Assembly: GCA_023431185.1 (NCBI GenBank)
Contig: JAEYXS010000048.1
Span: forward strand, 49,118 to 113,117
Origin: Verrucomicrobiota bacterium
GTDB lineage: Bacteria > Verrucomicrobiota > Verrucomicrobiia > Limisphaerales > JAEYXS01
Direction of reading: 5' to 3'
DNA length: 64,000 nt
Shown: positions 1-9,972 of the stretch, piece by piece
Position numbering within the stretch: position 1 is the first letter of the stretch
Layout of the letters: each line of letters begins with the position of its first letter
The notes under the pieces: model-generated
The model's database searches: none
What the model was told of the DNA's origin: nothing
What the model saw: the letters and a program-made list of their open reading frames with translations, nothing else
Position numbers and translations under genes: made by a program

Positions 1-1599
1 CCGCGAGCCGGACGCCCGATCGATTGGCGGCAGATTCTGGGCGGGTTCCTCCTGTTGCCGGTGCTGGTCGCCACGCGCAGTTTCCTGGGTTACCTCAGCA
101 GTTACTGCATGAACTGGGTGAGCGAACGCATGATGAACGATCTGCGCTATGAAGTGTTGGAAAAGCTCTACCAGCTCTCCCTCGATTTCTTCAACCGCTC
201 CACCATCGGCGACCTGCTCACCCGCATCAACAACGACACCAGCGTGCTGCACAAGACGATGACGAACGGCCTGTCGGACATCGTGAAGGAACCGTTCACG
301 ATCCTGGCCTCGCTGATCTATCTGCTGTATCTCGACTGGAAGCTGACTTTGGTGGCCCTGGTGTTCCTGCCCGTCTGCATCGTCCCGCTCATCATCCTGG
401 GCAAGAAGGTGCGGAAGGCTGTGAAAGCGAGCCTGACGGCGAACATCTCCCAGTCCAGCCTGTTTGTGGAGGCCATCACCAGCATCCGCGTGGTGAAGGC
501 GTTCGGCCTGGAGGCGGATTCCCTGAAACGCTTCGGTGATTACTGCAAGCAGATCATCCATCACGACATGAAGAGCGTGCAGGCGCGCGAGCTGGTGAAT
601 CCGCTGGTGGAGACCATCTCCATGCTGGGGCTCGGCCTGCTGGTGGTGTTCATCTTCGTCTCCGGCACGCAACTGGATGAATTGGTGGCGTTCCTGACCG
701 GCGTCATATTGATGTTCACCCCGATCAAGAAGCTGGCCGGGGTGCATGTGCTCTTCCAGCAGGCGAGCGTGGGCATCGAACGGCTGCAAAATCTCTTCGC
801 CGAACAGCCGAGCGTGAAGGAACTGGCTGATGGCAGGCGGCTCGCGGGCTTCGAGAAAGAGATCCGGTTCGAGAACGTCTCCTTTGCGTACAAAGACAAG
901 ACCGTCATCGAGGGCCTGAACCTGACCATCCCGCGCGGAACCAAGCTGGGCATCGTGGGCGAGACAGGCTCGGGCAAGAGCACGTTGGTGAACCTGCTGT
1001 TCCGGTTCTACGACACGACGCAGGGGGCGGTGAAGATAGATGGACAAAACATCCGGGAACTTTCCGTGCTGAGCTTGCGCGAGCACATGGCGCTGGTCAG
1101 CCAGGACATCGTGATCTTCGACCAGACCGTCGCGGAAAATATCGCATGCGGCCGAAAAGGGGCAACGAATGATGAAGTCATCGCGGCGGCGAAATCCGCT
1201 TATGCCCATGATTTCATCGAGCAATTGCCGGAAGGCTATGCCACCAAGGCCGGCGAGCGCGGTGTGACGCTCTCCGGCGGCCAACGCCAGCGCCTGTGCA
1301 TCGCGAGGGCGTTTGTGCGCAATGCGCCGATCCTTGTACTGGATGAAGCCACCGCCAATCTGGATGCCCGCACGGAGGGGGAAGTGCAGGCGGCCATCGA
1401 CAAACTGGAAGAGAACCGCACGGTGGTCTGCGTGGCCCACCGCATCGCCACCTTGAAAACCATGGACCGCATCATCGTGCTGAAAGATGGGCGCATCGTG
1501 GAAGATGGCACCTTTGCCGGGTTGTTAGCGCAAAACGGCATCTTCAACGATCTGGCCCGGCGGCAAGGTATCTACTCCGCTGAAGTCAGCGGCAAATAA
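1..1599 (+). CDS. MsbA-like ABC exporter, 5' truncated
   Basis: This is a fused transmembrane/ATPase ABC exporter that probably flips a lipid-linked glycan or lipid A-like substrate across the inner membrane. The frame is open from base 1, so the true start lies outside the window; a TTG at 55 is only an internal candidate. The first ~250 visible residues form the hydrophobic ABC membrane domain. The nucleotide-binding domain follows, with Walker A GETGSGKST (near 958-985), signature LSGGQ (near 1270) and Walker B ILVLDEA (near 1330), then the H-loop AHR. The next gene starts 14 bp downstream on the same strand and is an MBOAT acyltransferase, which supports a role in envelope glycan or lipid export. 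The substrate cannot be told from sequence. Confidence 0.93.
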   Translation, partial: PRAGRPIDWRQILGGFLLLPVLVATRSFLGYLSSYCMNWVSERMMNDLRYEVLEKLYQLSLDFFNRSTIGDLLTRINNDTSVLHKTMTNGLSDIVKEPFTILASLIYLLYLDWKLTLVALVFLPVCIVPLIILGKKVRKAVKASLTANISQSSLFVEAITSIRVVKAFGLEADSLKRFGDYCKQIIHHDMKSVQARELVNPLVETISMLGLGLLVVFIFVSGTQLDELVAFLTGVILMFTPIKKLAGVHVLFQQASVGIERLQNLFAEQPSVKELADGRRLAGFEKEIRFENVSFAYKDKTVIEGLNLTIPRGTKLGIVGETGSGKSTLVNLLFRFYDTTQGAVKIDGQNIRELSVLSLREHMALVSQDIVIFDQTVAENIACGRKGATNDEVIAAAKSAYAHDFIEQLPEGYATKAGERGVTLSGGQRQRLCIARAFVRNAPILVLDEATANLDARTEGEVQAAIDKLEENRTVVCVAHRIATLKTMDRIIVLKDGRIVEDGTFAGLLAQNGIFNDLARRQGIYSAEVSGK

Positions 1600-1613
1600 A
1601 GCAAGCGGCCACC

Positions 1614-3188
1614 ATGTCCTTCATCTCCTGGCAATTCGCCCTGTTCCTGCCGCTGGTGTTCGCGGTGTACTGGGGATTGCCGCAAGCGATGCGGCGTTTC
1701 TGGCTCTTCGCCGTCAGTTATTATTTCTACGGGTATTGGGACTACCGTTTTCTGGCATTACTGCTGACCTCCACAGTCACGGATTATTGCGTGGCTCTTG
1801 ATCTGAAAGGGCAAAGGCCGGGTGCGAAGCGGCTGCTGGGACTGGGCATGCTGCCTTTAGGTTGGTTGGGCATTTACACGGCTTGGGGCAGCCCGGATGG
1901 CGCGGTGCAGCCGGTGGCGTTCGCGGCGGCGGCGGTCTTTCCGCTGGGGTTGACGGGACTCCATCTGCTGGTGCGGAAGTTGCCTGAGAGCCAAAGGAAC
2001 AAGGCATATTTGGGCATCAGCCTGGGCATCAATCTGGCCCTGCTCTGCTGCTTCAAGTATTTCAATTTCTTCGTGGATTCCGCTCAACATCTGCTGGCGA
2101 CCTTGGGCTGGGAACCAGGCTGGACCCTGTTGAACATCATCCTGCCGGTGGGCATCTCGTTCTACACGTTCCAGAGCCTGAGCTACACGATCGATGTCTA
2201 TCGCGGGCGGTTGCAACCGACGGAAAGTTTTGTGACCTATGCCACTTATCTGGCTTTCTTCCCGCAACTGGTGGCGGGACCGATCGAGCGCAGCACGGAC
2301 CTGATGCCCCAGTTGCAGAAACTGCCGGGCTGGTGCACGGAAAGCTTCCAGCGCGGGCTACGGCTGATCCTCATCGGCCTGTTCAAGAAGGTGTTCGTAG
2401 GCGACAACTGCGCGCTGCTGGCGAATTACGCTTTCGCGCAAGACACCCAATTGAACGCGGGCTGGGCGCTGATCGGCGCGGTCGGTTTTGCGTTTCAGAT
2501 CTACGGGGATTTCTCGGGTTATTCCGATATCGCGCGGGGAGCAGCGCGGACGTTGAACATCCATCTGACCCACAATTTCTCCTTCCCCTACTTCGCTACC
2601 GGACCATCGGATTTTTGGCAACGCTGGCACATCACGCTGTCGTCCTGGTTCCGGGATTATGTGTATATTCCGCTGGGAGGGAATCGCCATGGCAGCTTCA
2701 TCACCTTGCGAAATCTGGTGCTTACGATGGGGCTCGCTGGCCTGTGGCACGGGGCCGCATGGACATTTGTCGTCTGGGGCCTGTATCACGGTGTTTTGCT
2801 GGTGCTCTATCGGTTGATACCGCCCTTGGGCAATCTGGAGACGGCGCAAACTTGGGGCCGCAAAGTGGCGGCGATGCTGCTGATGGGCGCGTTCACACTC
2901 ATCGGCTGGGTCATTTTCCGGGCGGAGAACATGGGGCAGGTGGTGAACTGGTTCGCTGCCCTGAGCTTGTGGCATGATACCGGGGTGGATTGGGTGAAAC
3001 CTTTGGGCTGGCTGGCGCTGCATATCATTCCGCTCATCCTCTTGCAACTGGCCACATGGAAGGCCCGCGATGAGGTGGAGATGGCGCATTGGCCGTGGCC
3101 GGTCCGGGCATTCGTGTATGGCGTGATGTTCCTGGCCATCGTCAGTTCTTCCGCCGGGGAACAGGAATTCATCTACTTCCAGTTCTGA
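1614..3188 (+). CDS. MBOAT family O-acyltransferase (AlgI-like)
   Basis: The 524-residue multi-pass membrane protein belongs to the membrane-bound O-acyltransferase family, whose AlgI/DltB members move acyl groups (usually acetyl) across the inner membrane for transfer onto polysaccharides. It shows the family hallmarks: FWQRWHITLSSWFRDY around residue 333, and GLWHGAAWTFVVWGLYHG around residue 375, which carries the conserved histidine. Length matches the family. The ATG at 1614 lies 14 bp after the ABC exporter stop. The SGNH protein begins 2 bp after this gene, which recalls the AlgI plus AlgX/AlgJ pairing for polysaccharide acetylation. The glycan acceptor is inferred from context only. 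Confidence 0.92.
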   Translation: MSFISWQFALFLPLVFAVYWGLPQAMRRFWLFAVSYYFYGYWDYRFLALLLTSTVTDYCVALDLKGQRPGAKRLLGLGMLPLGWLGIYTAWGSPDGAVQPVAFAAAAVFPLGLTGLHLLVRKLPESQRNKAYLGISLGINLALLCCFKYFNFFVDSAQHLLATLGWEPGWTLLNIILPVGISFYTFQSLSYTIDVYRGRLQPTESFVTYATYLAFFPQLVAGPIERSTDLMPQLQKLPGWCTESFQRGLRLILIGLFKKVFVGDNCALLANYAFAQDTQLNAGWALIGAVGFAFQIYGDFSGYSDIARGAARTLNIHLTHNFSFPYFATGPSDFWQRWHITLSSWFRDYVYIPLGGNRHGSFITLRNLVLTMGLAGLWHGAAWTFVVWGLYHGVLLVLYRLIPPLGNLETAQTWGRKVAAMLLMGAFTLIGWVIFRAENMGQVVNWFAALSLWHDTGVDWVKPLGWLALHIIPLILLQLATWKARDEVEMAHWPWPVRAFVYGVMFLAIVSSSAGEQEFIYFQF

Positions 3189-3189
3189 C

Positions 3190-4182
3190 GTGATGAAACG
3201 CAAACTCACCAACGCCTTCTTGCTCGCGCTCTTCCTTCTGGTAGGAGCGGAGGTGGTAGTGCGCGTGTTCTTCGCGCGGAACATGGCGGGAAGGTTTGAT
3301 TACGGCTATCACCCGGATGCGGGTTTCGTCGAGGACGGGGACTTGCTCAAGCTGGTGCGAGCGGGTGGACGACGGTTCTTCACCCAGGAGATGAGGCTCC
3401 AGCCGGAAGCGGGCACCTTCCGCATCTTTGTGATTGGCGATTCCGTGCCGCGTGGGCCCAGTTTGGAAAGGGCTTATGCGTATCAATTGCAGGAGGTGCT
3501 CAAAACGAATGGCGTGAAGGCCGAGGCTTACAACCTGTGCGTGGCGGGTTACGGCTCCCAGCGGAAGCAGATCGTGCTAAGCAAGGCGCTCCAGTATCAC
3601 CCAGACCTCGTGATCCTGCATGTGAACGGATCGAACGAATACGAGGATGAGCGCGAATACAAAAGGAGCAAGGAATTCGATGGCTGGCATCCGAAAAACT
3701 GGCTGATGAAGAGCCTGGTCATCCGCCGCCTCTATGAGGCCAAGACGGAGAAGGCTTACTGGCACCTGCTGCCGATCGAAGTGAGACAGCAGAACTCCGT
3801 CAGTGATGCCGAGGTGGAGATGGCCGCCGGCATGGATGAAGCCACACTAAAACGCTGGCATGAACAGGTGGCCAAGTGGACCGCCACCGGTGTCGATACC
3901 GCCAAAGCACATAGAACGCCCATTTTGCTGGTGACCCAGGCCGTGGCCGACATGAAGGCGGGCAAGAGCAAGCCGCTGGACGACCGGGGGCTGGATGCGC
4001 TGGCGCAAAAGCTCACGGGGCCGGACGTCTATCACGTCTCCATGAAGGAAGTGCTGGCGAACGAAGATTACCCGAACCTGTTTTCGGATGGGGCACACAT
4101 GCGGACGGACGGACATAAGCTGCTGGCGGAGGCTTTGGCGAGGTATGTCATGACGAATGGGGTGGTGAAGGCAGGAAAATAG
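3190..4182 (+). CDS. Membrane-anchored SGNH/GDSL hydrolase-like protein
   Basis: The 330-residue protein has an N-terminal hydrophobic segment (residues 8-28: signal anchor or signal peptide), then an SGNH fold. The block I motif GDS is at 83-85, with S85 the predicted nucleophile. The C-terminal SDGAH motif (299-303) supplies the catalytic Asp/His pair. It starts with GTG at 3190, immediately followed by ATG at 3193; either could be used. Pairing directly behind an MBOAT gene suggests that it moves or removes acyl groups on an exported glycan in the periplasm, as AlgX/AlgJ-type proteins do. It could also be an esterase with another target. Confidence 0.82.
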   Translation: MMKRKLTNAFLLALFLLVGAEVVVRVFFARNMAGRFDYGYHPDAGFVEDGDLLKLVRAGGRRFFTQEMRLQPEAGTFRIFVIGDSVPRGPSLERAYAYQLQEVLKTNGVKAEAYNLCVAGYGSQRKQIVLSKALQYHPDLVILHVNGSNEYEDEREYKRSKEFDGWHPKNWLMKSLVIRRLYEAKTEKAYWHLLPIEVRQQNSVSDAEVEMAAGMDEATLKRWHEQVAKWTATGVDTAKAHRTPILLVTQAVADMKAGKSKPLDDRGLDALAQKLTGPDVYHVSMKEVLANEDYPNLFSDGAHMRTDGHKLLAEALARYVMTNGVVKAGK

Positions 4183-5304
<1,122 letters not shown>

Positions 5305-5306
5305 CC

Positions 5307-6470
5307 ATGAACCCGCTGCCGTATGGCCGTCAGTGGATCTCGGAAGCGGACATCCAGGCCGTCACGGATGTCCTGCGGTCAGACTGGCTGACACAAGGTC
5401 CGGCCATCGAACGCTTCGAGCGTAAAGCAGCGGAGTATTGCGGCGCCAAGCACGCTCTCGCGGTTTCCAGCGCCACGGCCGCTCTGCATATCGGGGCTCT
5501 GTCTTTAGGCCTGGGGCCGGGTGATCGCCTCTGGACTTCTCCGAACACGTTCGTGGCTTCCGCCAACTGTGCCCGGTATTGCGGTGCTGAGGTGGACTTC
5601 GTGGATATCGATCCGCGCACTTACAATCTCAGTGTAGAAAAACTCACGACCAAGCTGGAGCTGGCGGCCAAGGAAGGAAAATTACCGAAGGTCGTAGTGC
5701 CGGTGGATTTCGCCGGACAGTCTTGTGAACTGGACAAGATCCAGGCGCTTTCGAAGAAGTATGGCTTTGCCATCATGCAGGATGCGTCGCATGCGATTGG
5801 TGCGAAGTATCAAGGCAAGCCCACAGGTGATGGCCGCTTCAGTGACCTGACGGTTTTCAGCTTCCATCCGGTGAAGATCATAACGACCGGCGAAGGCGGG
5901 ATGATCGTGACGAATCGCACGGATCTTTACGAAACACTCCTGCGCCTGCGCACGCATGGTATCACGCGCGAAGCCAAGTTGCTCACGCAACCCGCGCATG
6001 GGCCGTGGTATTACGAGCAGTTGGAGCTGGGCTACAATTATCGCATAACGGACATCCAAGCCGCCTTGGGCGCGAGCCAGATGGAGCGGTTGGAGGAGTT
6101 TGTGACGCGGCGGCGCGCTTTGGCAGCGAGGTATAATGAATTGCTGAAGGCATTGCCGCTCACCCTGCCCTATCAACAGGCGGACACGAATTCGAGCTGG
6201 CACCTGTATGTTATCAGGTTGCAACTGGAGCGCATCAGCAAGACGCATCGGCAGGTATTCGAGGAATTGCGCGCGAATGGCATCGGCGTACAGTTGCATT
6301 ACATCCCGGTATATATGCAGCCGTATTATCAGGAGCTGGGTTTCAAGGCCGGATATTGCCCGGAAGCGGAAAAGTATTACGGCGAAGTGATCAGCCTGCC
6401 GATGTTCGCGGCGATGACGGATGAAGATCAGGACCGGGTGGTGGCGACGTTGCGCAAGATTTTGGGATAA
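5307..6470 (+). CDS. pseC: UDP-sugar aminotransferase PseC
   Basis: This 387-residue DegT/DnrJ/EryC1 aminotransferase uses PLP to aminate C4 of the PseB product, giving UDP-4-amino-4,6-dideoxy-beta-L-AltNAc. The PLP lysine is K190 in FSFHPVKIITTGEGG. The N-terminal YGRQWISEADI and the segment YNYRITDIQAALG are characteristic of PseC. The gene starts 2 bp after pseB, so the two are likely co-transcribed. A related DegT paralogue at 14903 has a different N-terminus and probably another substrate; adjacency to pseB is the main reason for calling this one PseC. Confidence 0.94.
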   Translation: MNPLPYGRQWISEADIQAVTDVLRSDWLTQGPAIERFERKAAEYCGAKHALAVSSATAALHIGALSLGLGPGDRLWTSPNTFVASANCARYCGAEVDFVDIDPRTYNLSVEKLTTKLELAAKEGKLPKVVVPVDFAGQSCELDKIQALSKKYGFAIMQDASHAIGAKYQGKPTGDGRFSDLTVFSFHPVKIITTGEGGMIVTNRTDLYETLLRLRTHGITREAKLLTQPAHGPWYYEQLELGYNYRITDIQAALGASQMERLEEFVTRRRALAARYNELLKALPLTLPYQQADTNSSWHLYVIRLQLERISKTHRQVFEELRANGIGVQLHYIPVYMQPYYQELGFKAGYCPEAEKYYGEVISLPMFAAMTDEDQDRVVATLRKILG

Positions 6471-6492
6471 GGAAAGAGTTGGAGAAGATGGG

Positions 6493-6532
6493 AAACATCG
6501 AACATCCAACATCGAACTCCGAACATCGAGAG
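6493..6532 (+). repeat. AACATCG-type dispersed repeat, copy 1
   Basis: The tract is built from AACATCGAACATCCAAC-like units. A 37-bp core is identical to the copy at 39095-39131 more than 32 kb away. Related versions lie at 47252-47290 and, on the opposite strand as pure heptads, at 63953-63992. Translated, the family reads as SNIEH/EHPTSN, a known source of spurious proteins. Confidence 0.88.
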
Positions 6533-6585
6533 AGGCATGCCTCCATTGATGTCTTGAAGGGTGGAGTATTTGCGGATGATGCCTT

Positions 6586-6622
6586 CCCCCTCACCCCGGC
6601 CCTCTCCCTGAGGGAGAGGGAG
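6586..6622 (+). repeat. CCCTCACCCC palindromic repeat, copy 1
   Basis: The conserved head CCCCCTCACCCCGGC is followed by a palindrome with 10-bp arms around one base (CCCTCTCCCT / AGGGAGAGGG, 6600-6620). Other copies are at 34158-34202 and 46599-46640, and a degenerate one lies inside pseG. It behaves like a REP or small MITE-like element. Confidence 0.85.
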
Positions 6623-6691
6623 GTGCATAGTCCACGCCTGAATAGAGTCGAACGGTTGCGCTCGCTCGAACCTAACGGTCAACAGGGCTCG

Positions 6692-6783
6692 TCCGCCCCG
6701 TTGGGGCGGAGGCACATTTCTCTCTTTTCCACGGGTTCCCTTTGGTCACCCGTGGCTACTTTCGTATCGCCCCTTCGGGGCGA
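6692..6783. repeat. Cluster of three perfect hairpins
   Basis: Three inverted repeats follow one another: TCCGCCCC/GGGGCGGA with a 3-base loop (6692-6710), CACGGGT/ACCCGTG with an 11-base loop (6730-6754), and TCGCCCC/GGGGCGA with a 3-base loop (6767-6783). They lie upstream of pseG and could slow or terminate transcription. None has a downstream T-run, so I do not call a terminator. Confidence 0.6.
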
Positions 6784-6849
6784 AGGACGAAGCAAGGGCT
6801 CGACGGAGTCTCGCCCTACCAGAGCTACAGGTTACCGATTTAGTTTAGC

Positions 6850-8496
6850 ATGAATTTACCCACGCTCATCATCCGTGCTGATGCCAGTGCTCATATGGGC
6901 ACGGGGCATGTGATGCGGTGTCTGGCGCTGGCGGAGCCGTGGCTGGCGGCGGGGAGCGAGGTCATCCTCGCAGCGCAGTTGATGCCGGAGGCTTTGGGCC
7001 AACGGGCTTTGAAAGCGGGCGTCAAACCCTACTCCGTTGGTGGTGAAGCGGGCGGAATCGAGGATGCCCAAGAGACGGCGGCGCTGGCGGCAGAGCATCC
7101 CGGTGCGTGGTTGGTAGTGGATGGATATCAATTTGGCGAGGGGTATTTCGGTGTTTTGAAACAGGCCGGGGTGAAGGTCTTGCAGGTGGATGATTTCGGC
7201 GGGTTGACGCGTTACGCGGCGGATTTTGTGCTGAACCAGAATCTAGGGGTCACAGCCGCCTGGTATCCGCAGAAGACGGAGAATACGCGGTTGCTGCTGG
7301 GGACGCGGTATGTGCAGTTGCGCGGGGAATTCTTGCAGCAAAAGACCACGGAGCGTGACCCGGAGAAGGAGCAGCTCAGCATCCTGGTGACCTTGGGCGG
7401 GAGCGATCCGGATAATGTGACGGCGAAGGTCATCGAGGCGCTGCAATTGATCTCAGGAGTAGAGGCGACCGTGGTCGTGGGCGGCAGCAATCCGCATTGG
7501 GAAGAATTGCAAGCCAGTGTCAAAAAAGATGCGGCGAAGATCCGGCTCATCCGCAATGCCAGCAACATGCCAGAACTGATGGCCACTGCCGACCTCGCGA
7601 TCGCGGCAGGCGGAACCACGGCGTGGGAGCTGGCTTATATGGGCGTGCCGATGATGACAATCGTGCTGGCGGATAATCAGCGGTCGAACGGCGAACAGCT
7701 CGCAGCCACGGGCGTTGCGATCAATCTCGGCTGGCATGGGGAACTGACAGCCGAGGCTTTGGCGAAACGGATCGAGGCGTTGATCCATAAAGATGTTCCG
7801 GTAAGCCATACGGGAGCGGCGACGGGCACCCCTCAGCCCGGCCCTCTCTCCTCCGAGCTCCGACAGAGTCGCGAGTCTGGGCGAGGGAGTGACGATCTCG
7901 CCGCAAAGTCTGAAGCAAGTCCTGCGGATACCAACAGTCTGGCCGAGATGAGCGCAAAAGCGTGGGAACTGGTGGATGGGCTGGGCTCCATGCGCGTTTG
8001 GTTGCGTCTGAACGAGGAAACCTTGCGACTGCGTTCCGCCACGGCCGAAGATGCCAAACTTATCTTCGACTGGGCGAATGATCCGGGGGTGCGGGCGGTG
8101 TCATTCTCCTCAGAACCTATCGCATGGGAAAATCACCTCACCTGGTTCACCGCCAAGTTGAGCGATGCGAATTATCGCATCTGGGTGGCGGAGGATGCAG
8201 CGGGAACACCGGTCGGGCAGGTGCGGTTTCAGATCGATGGAGAAGCGGCGACCATTTCCATCAGCCTGGATGCCGGGCAACGGGGAAAGAACCGTGGTTC
8301 TTTGCTGATCTGGGCGGCTTGCCGAAAGATTTTTGCGGAGTCAGCCCTCAAGGAAGTGCTGGCGTATATCAAACCGGACAATCAGGCGTCGATACGAGCG
8401 TTTGAGAAGGCAGGTTTTGCGGATTGGGACGAAGCCACGGTAAAAGGGGCGGCGGCTTGGGTATGCCGGATGGAGCGGAAAGAGGCCGAGGATTAA
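6850..8496 (+). CDS. pseG: PseG hydrolase fused to GNAT acetyltransferase
   Basis: This 548-residue protein joins two consecutive pathway activities. Residues 1 to ~380 are PseG, the GT-B-like hydrolase that removes UDP from UDP-2,4-diacetamido-2,4,6-trideoxy-beta-L-altropyranose; the hallmark HMGTGHVMRCLALAE is near the N-terminus and GGTTAWELAYMGVP forms the nucleotide-binding half. Residues ~384-548 form a GNAT domain with TLRLRSATAEDAK at its start and NQASIRAFEKAGF at its end. This is a plausible PseH acetyltransferase, which would act just before PseG. Between ALIHKDVP and EMSAKAWELVDG, about 48 residues (318-365) interrupt the PseG C-terminus; much of that DNA resembles the dispersed CCCTCACCCC repeat. 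The frame is intact, so the fusion is probably functional. Confidence 0.9.
   Translation: MNLPTLIIRADASAHMGTGHVMRCLALAEPWLAAGSEVILAAQLMPEALGQRALKAGVKPYSVGGEAGGIEDAQETAALAAEHPGAWLVVDGYQFGEGYFGVLKQAGVKVLQVDDFGGLTRYAADFVLNQNLGVTAAWYPQKTENTRLLLGTRYVQLRGEFLQQKTTERDPEKEQLSILVTLGGSDPDNVTAKVIEALQLISGVEATVVVGGSNPHWEELQASVKKDAAKIRLIRNASNMPELMATADLAIAAGGTTAWELAYMGVPMMTIVLADNQRSNGEQLAATGVAINLGWHGELTAEALAKRIEALIHKDVPVSHTGAATGTPQPGPLSSELRQSRESGRGSDDLAAKSEASPADTNSLAEMSAKAWELVDGLGSMRVWLRLNEETLRLRSATAEDAKLIFDWANDPGVRAVSFSSEPIAWENHLTWFTAKLSDANYRIWVAEDAAGTPVGQVRFQIDGEAATISISLDAGQRGKNRGSLLIWAACRKIFAESALKEVLAYIKPDNQASIRAFEKAGFADWDEATVKGAAAWVCRMERKEAED
7827..7890 (+). repeat. Degenerate palindromic repeat inside pseG
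   Basis: The stretch begins CACCCCTCAGCCCGGCCCTC and ends GGGCGAGGGAG, matching the head and tail of the repeat at 6586-6622 with a longer, diverged middle. It is read in frame as a Pro/Ser/Arg-rich insert between two PseG segments. Confidence 0.65.
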
Positions 8497-8633
8497 TCAA
8501 CAAAAGCCAGTTTTTTGAAATTTTGTGCCGATGTAGCCGATACAGCCGATGTAAGGCTAACTCTCCGAAGAAAAACCGCTCATGCTCTAGCCCGTATGTT
8601 GAAGAAAGACAACGAGCGAATTCAACGCGGAAA

Positions 8634-8651
8634 GCTGAGGCAAGCCTCAGC
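8634..8651. repeat. Small hairpin before pseI
   Basis: A perfect inverted repeat (GCTGAGG, CAAG loop, CCTCAGC) lies in the 227-bp gap between the pseG fusion and pseI. I saw no gene in that gap. The hairpin has no T-run and its role is unknown. Confidence 0.5.
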
Positions 8652-8708
8652 ACTCCAAAACGGGCACCTTGAATTTGGTTCGTCTTTTTCCCTCCAGCCA
8701 TGCAAGTT

Positions 8709-8714
8709 GGGAGG
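8709..8714 (+). promoter_or_regulatory. Ribosome binding site deciding the pseI start
   Basis: GGGAGG lies 9 bases before the ATG at 8724 (and 6 before an in-frame GTG at 8721). It excludes the upstream ATG at 8700 as the likely start. Confidence 0.65.
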
Positions 8715-8723
8715 CGCAACGTG

Positions 8724-9779
8724 ATGAGCACTGAATTGGTCATAGATGAGCGTAAGGTCGGGCCGGGGCATCCGGTCTATGTGATCGCGGAACTGTCCGC
8801 GAATCACGGGCAGGACTTTGACCAGGCGGTGCGGATCATCCGCGCGATGAAGGAGTCTGGCGCGGATGCCGTGAAGGTGCAGACCTACACAGCGGATACG
8901 CTCACCATCCCGTGCGATAACGAATACTTCCGCATCGGCGGCGGCACGCTCTGGGACGGGCGCACGCTGCACGATCTCTACAAAGAGGCGTATATGCCGT
9001 GGGATTGGCAGCCGAAACTGCAAGCCGTGACGGAAGAGCTGGGCATGGATTTCTTTTCCACGCCGTTTGATGATTCGGCGGTGGATTTCCTCGAGGCGAT
9101 GGATGTGCCGGTACACAAGGTCGCTTCGTTCGAATTGGTGGACATCCCGCTGCTCAAAAAGATCGCCGCGACGAAGAAACCGGTCATCGCGTCCACGGGC
9201 ATGGCGACGCAGGAAGAGATAGCCGAAGCTGTGAAGACCTTGCGCGAAGGCGGTTGCGCACACCTGGCCTTGCTCAAGTGCACCAGTGCCTACCCTGCTC
9301 TGCCGGAGGAAATGAATCTGCGGACGATACCCGATATCAGCGCACGCTTCGGTGTGCCAGCCGGATTATCGGACCATACGATGGGACATACGGTACCGGT
9401 GGCCGCGGTGGCCTTGGGCGCGTGCATCTTGGAGAAACATTTCACGCTAGATCGCAAGGTGCCGGGACCGGATTCGAGCTTTTCGATGGAGCCGCAGGAG
9501 TTCAAGGCGATGGTCGAGGCCATCCGCATCACGGAACGGGCGCTGGGCAAAGTGAACTACGAAGTGAGCGCAAACGAAAGCAAGAGCCGGCAATTCCGGC
9601 GGTCCTTGTTCGTGGTGGCGGATGTGAAAGCGGGTGAAGCGTTCACGACGAAGAATGTGCGCTCCATCCGGCCGGGGCATGGCTTGCACACGCGGCATCT
9701 GGGTGAGGTTTTGGGATTGAAGGCGGTGAAGGATGTGAAGGCGGGGACGCCGCTGGAATGGGGAATGGTAGGGAAATGA
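8724..9779 (+). CDS. pseI: Pseudaminic acid synthase PseI
   Basis: This 351-residue NeuB-family synthase condenses phosphoenolpyruvate with the trideoxy-hexose made by PseG to give the nine-carbon pseudaminic acid. The TIM-barrel domain starts with YVIAELSANHGQDFD and includes DFFSTPFDDSAVDFL and ASTGMATQEEI. The C-terminal SAF/antifreeze-like domain (from about residue 285) carries RRSLFVVADVKAGE and SIRPGHGL. I chose the ATG at 8724: GGGAGG at 8709-8714 is well spaced and MSTELVIDE fits the family. The frame is open to an ATG at 8700, but that one lacks such a site. NeuB and LegI share the fold; linkage to pseB, pseC and pseG favours PseI. Confidence 0.94.
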   Translation: MSTELVIDERKVGPGHPVYVIAELSANHGQDFDQAVRIIRAMKESGADAVKVQTYTADTLTIPCDNEYFRIGGGTLWDGRTLHDLYKEAYMPWDWQPKLQAVTEELGMDFFSTPFDDSAVDFLEAMDVPVHKVASFELVDIPLLKKIAATKKPVIASTGMATQEEIAEAVKTLREGGCAHLALLKCTSAYPALPEEMNLRTIPDISARFGVPAGLSDHTMGHTVPVAAVALGACILEKHFTLDRKVPGPDSSFSMEPQEFKAMVEAIRITERALGKVNYEVSANESKSRQFRRSLFVVADVKAGEAFTTKNVRSIRPGHGLHTRHLGEVLGLKAVKDVKAGTPLEWGMVGK

Positions 9780-9785
9780 ACCCGA

Positions 9786-9834
9786 GCAGGCAGGATGCTT
9801 GCGGTACGGCCCGCGAGACGCGGGCGCTACGGGG
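9786..9834. repeat. Hairpin repeat after pseI
   Basis: An imperfect palindrome (GCAGG...GCTTGC) is followed by a perfect one (CCCGCG AGA CGCGGG, 9810-9824). The second matches, in reverse orientation, the hairpin at 54520-54534. The layout resembles the 4194-4235 tract. Confidence 0.65.
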
Positions 9835-9840
9835 GGGAAT

Positions 9841-9876
9841 CGAGGACGACGACGAGGACGAGAACGATCACGAGGG
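9841..9876 (+). repeat. GACGAGGACGAGAACGA-type repeat, copy 1
   Basis: This purine-rich tract of GAC/GAG/AAC triplets recurs nearly identically on the opposite strand at 63281-63316. Together with the preceding hairpins it fills the 193-bp gap before the amidotransferase gene. Confidence 0.7.
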
Positions 9877-9972
9877 GAACTACGGGCGCCCTTGCGTGGG
9901 GGCGGATAAACGGTAAGATGACGGGAAATGGCGGCCGGACAGGTCGCGTAAGATTTTGTCAGAAAGAGATTT

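Larger units (their letters stand above)
6471..6849. other. Repeat-packed intergenic region
   Basis: These 379 bases between pseC and pseG hold no credible gene. An open frame runs through them, but its translation is only the repeats read through: an EHPTSNSEH-type segment, then LTPALSLREREV. The region contains one AACATCG-type repeat, one CCCTCACCCC palindrome and three further perfect hairpins, each listed separately. The lack of a gene suggests that the glycan operon has accumulated repeats here without being broken. Confidence 0.8.

Noticed and set aside
6479..6853. A 124-codon open frame between pseC and pseG
   Set aside because: It translates dispersed repeats (EHPTSNSEH and LTPALSLRERE segments), a common source of spurious proteins.
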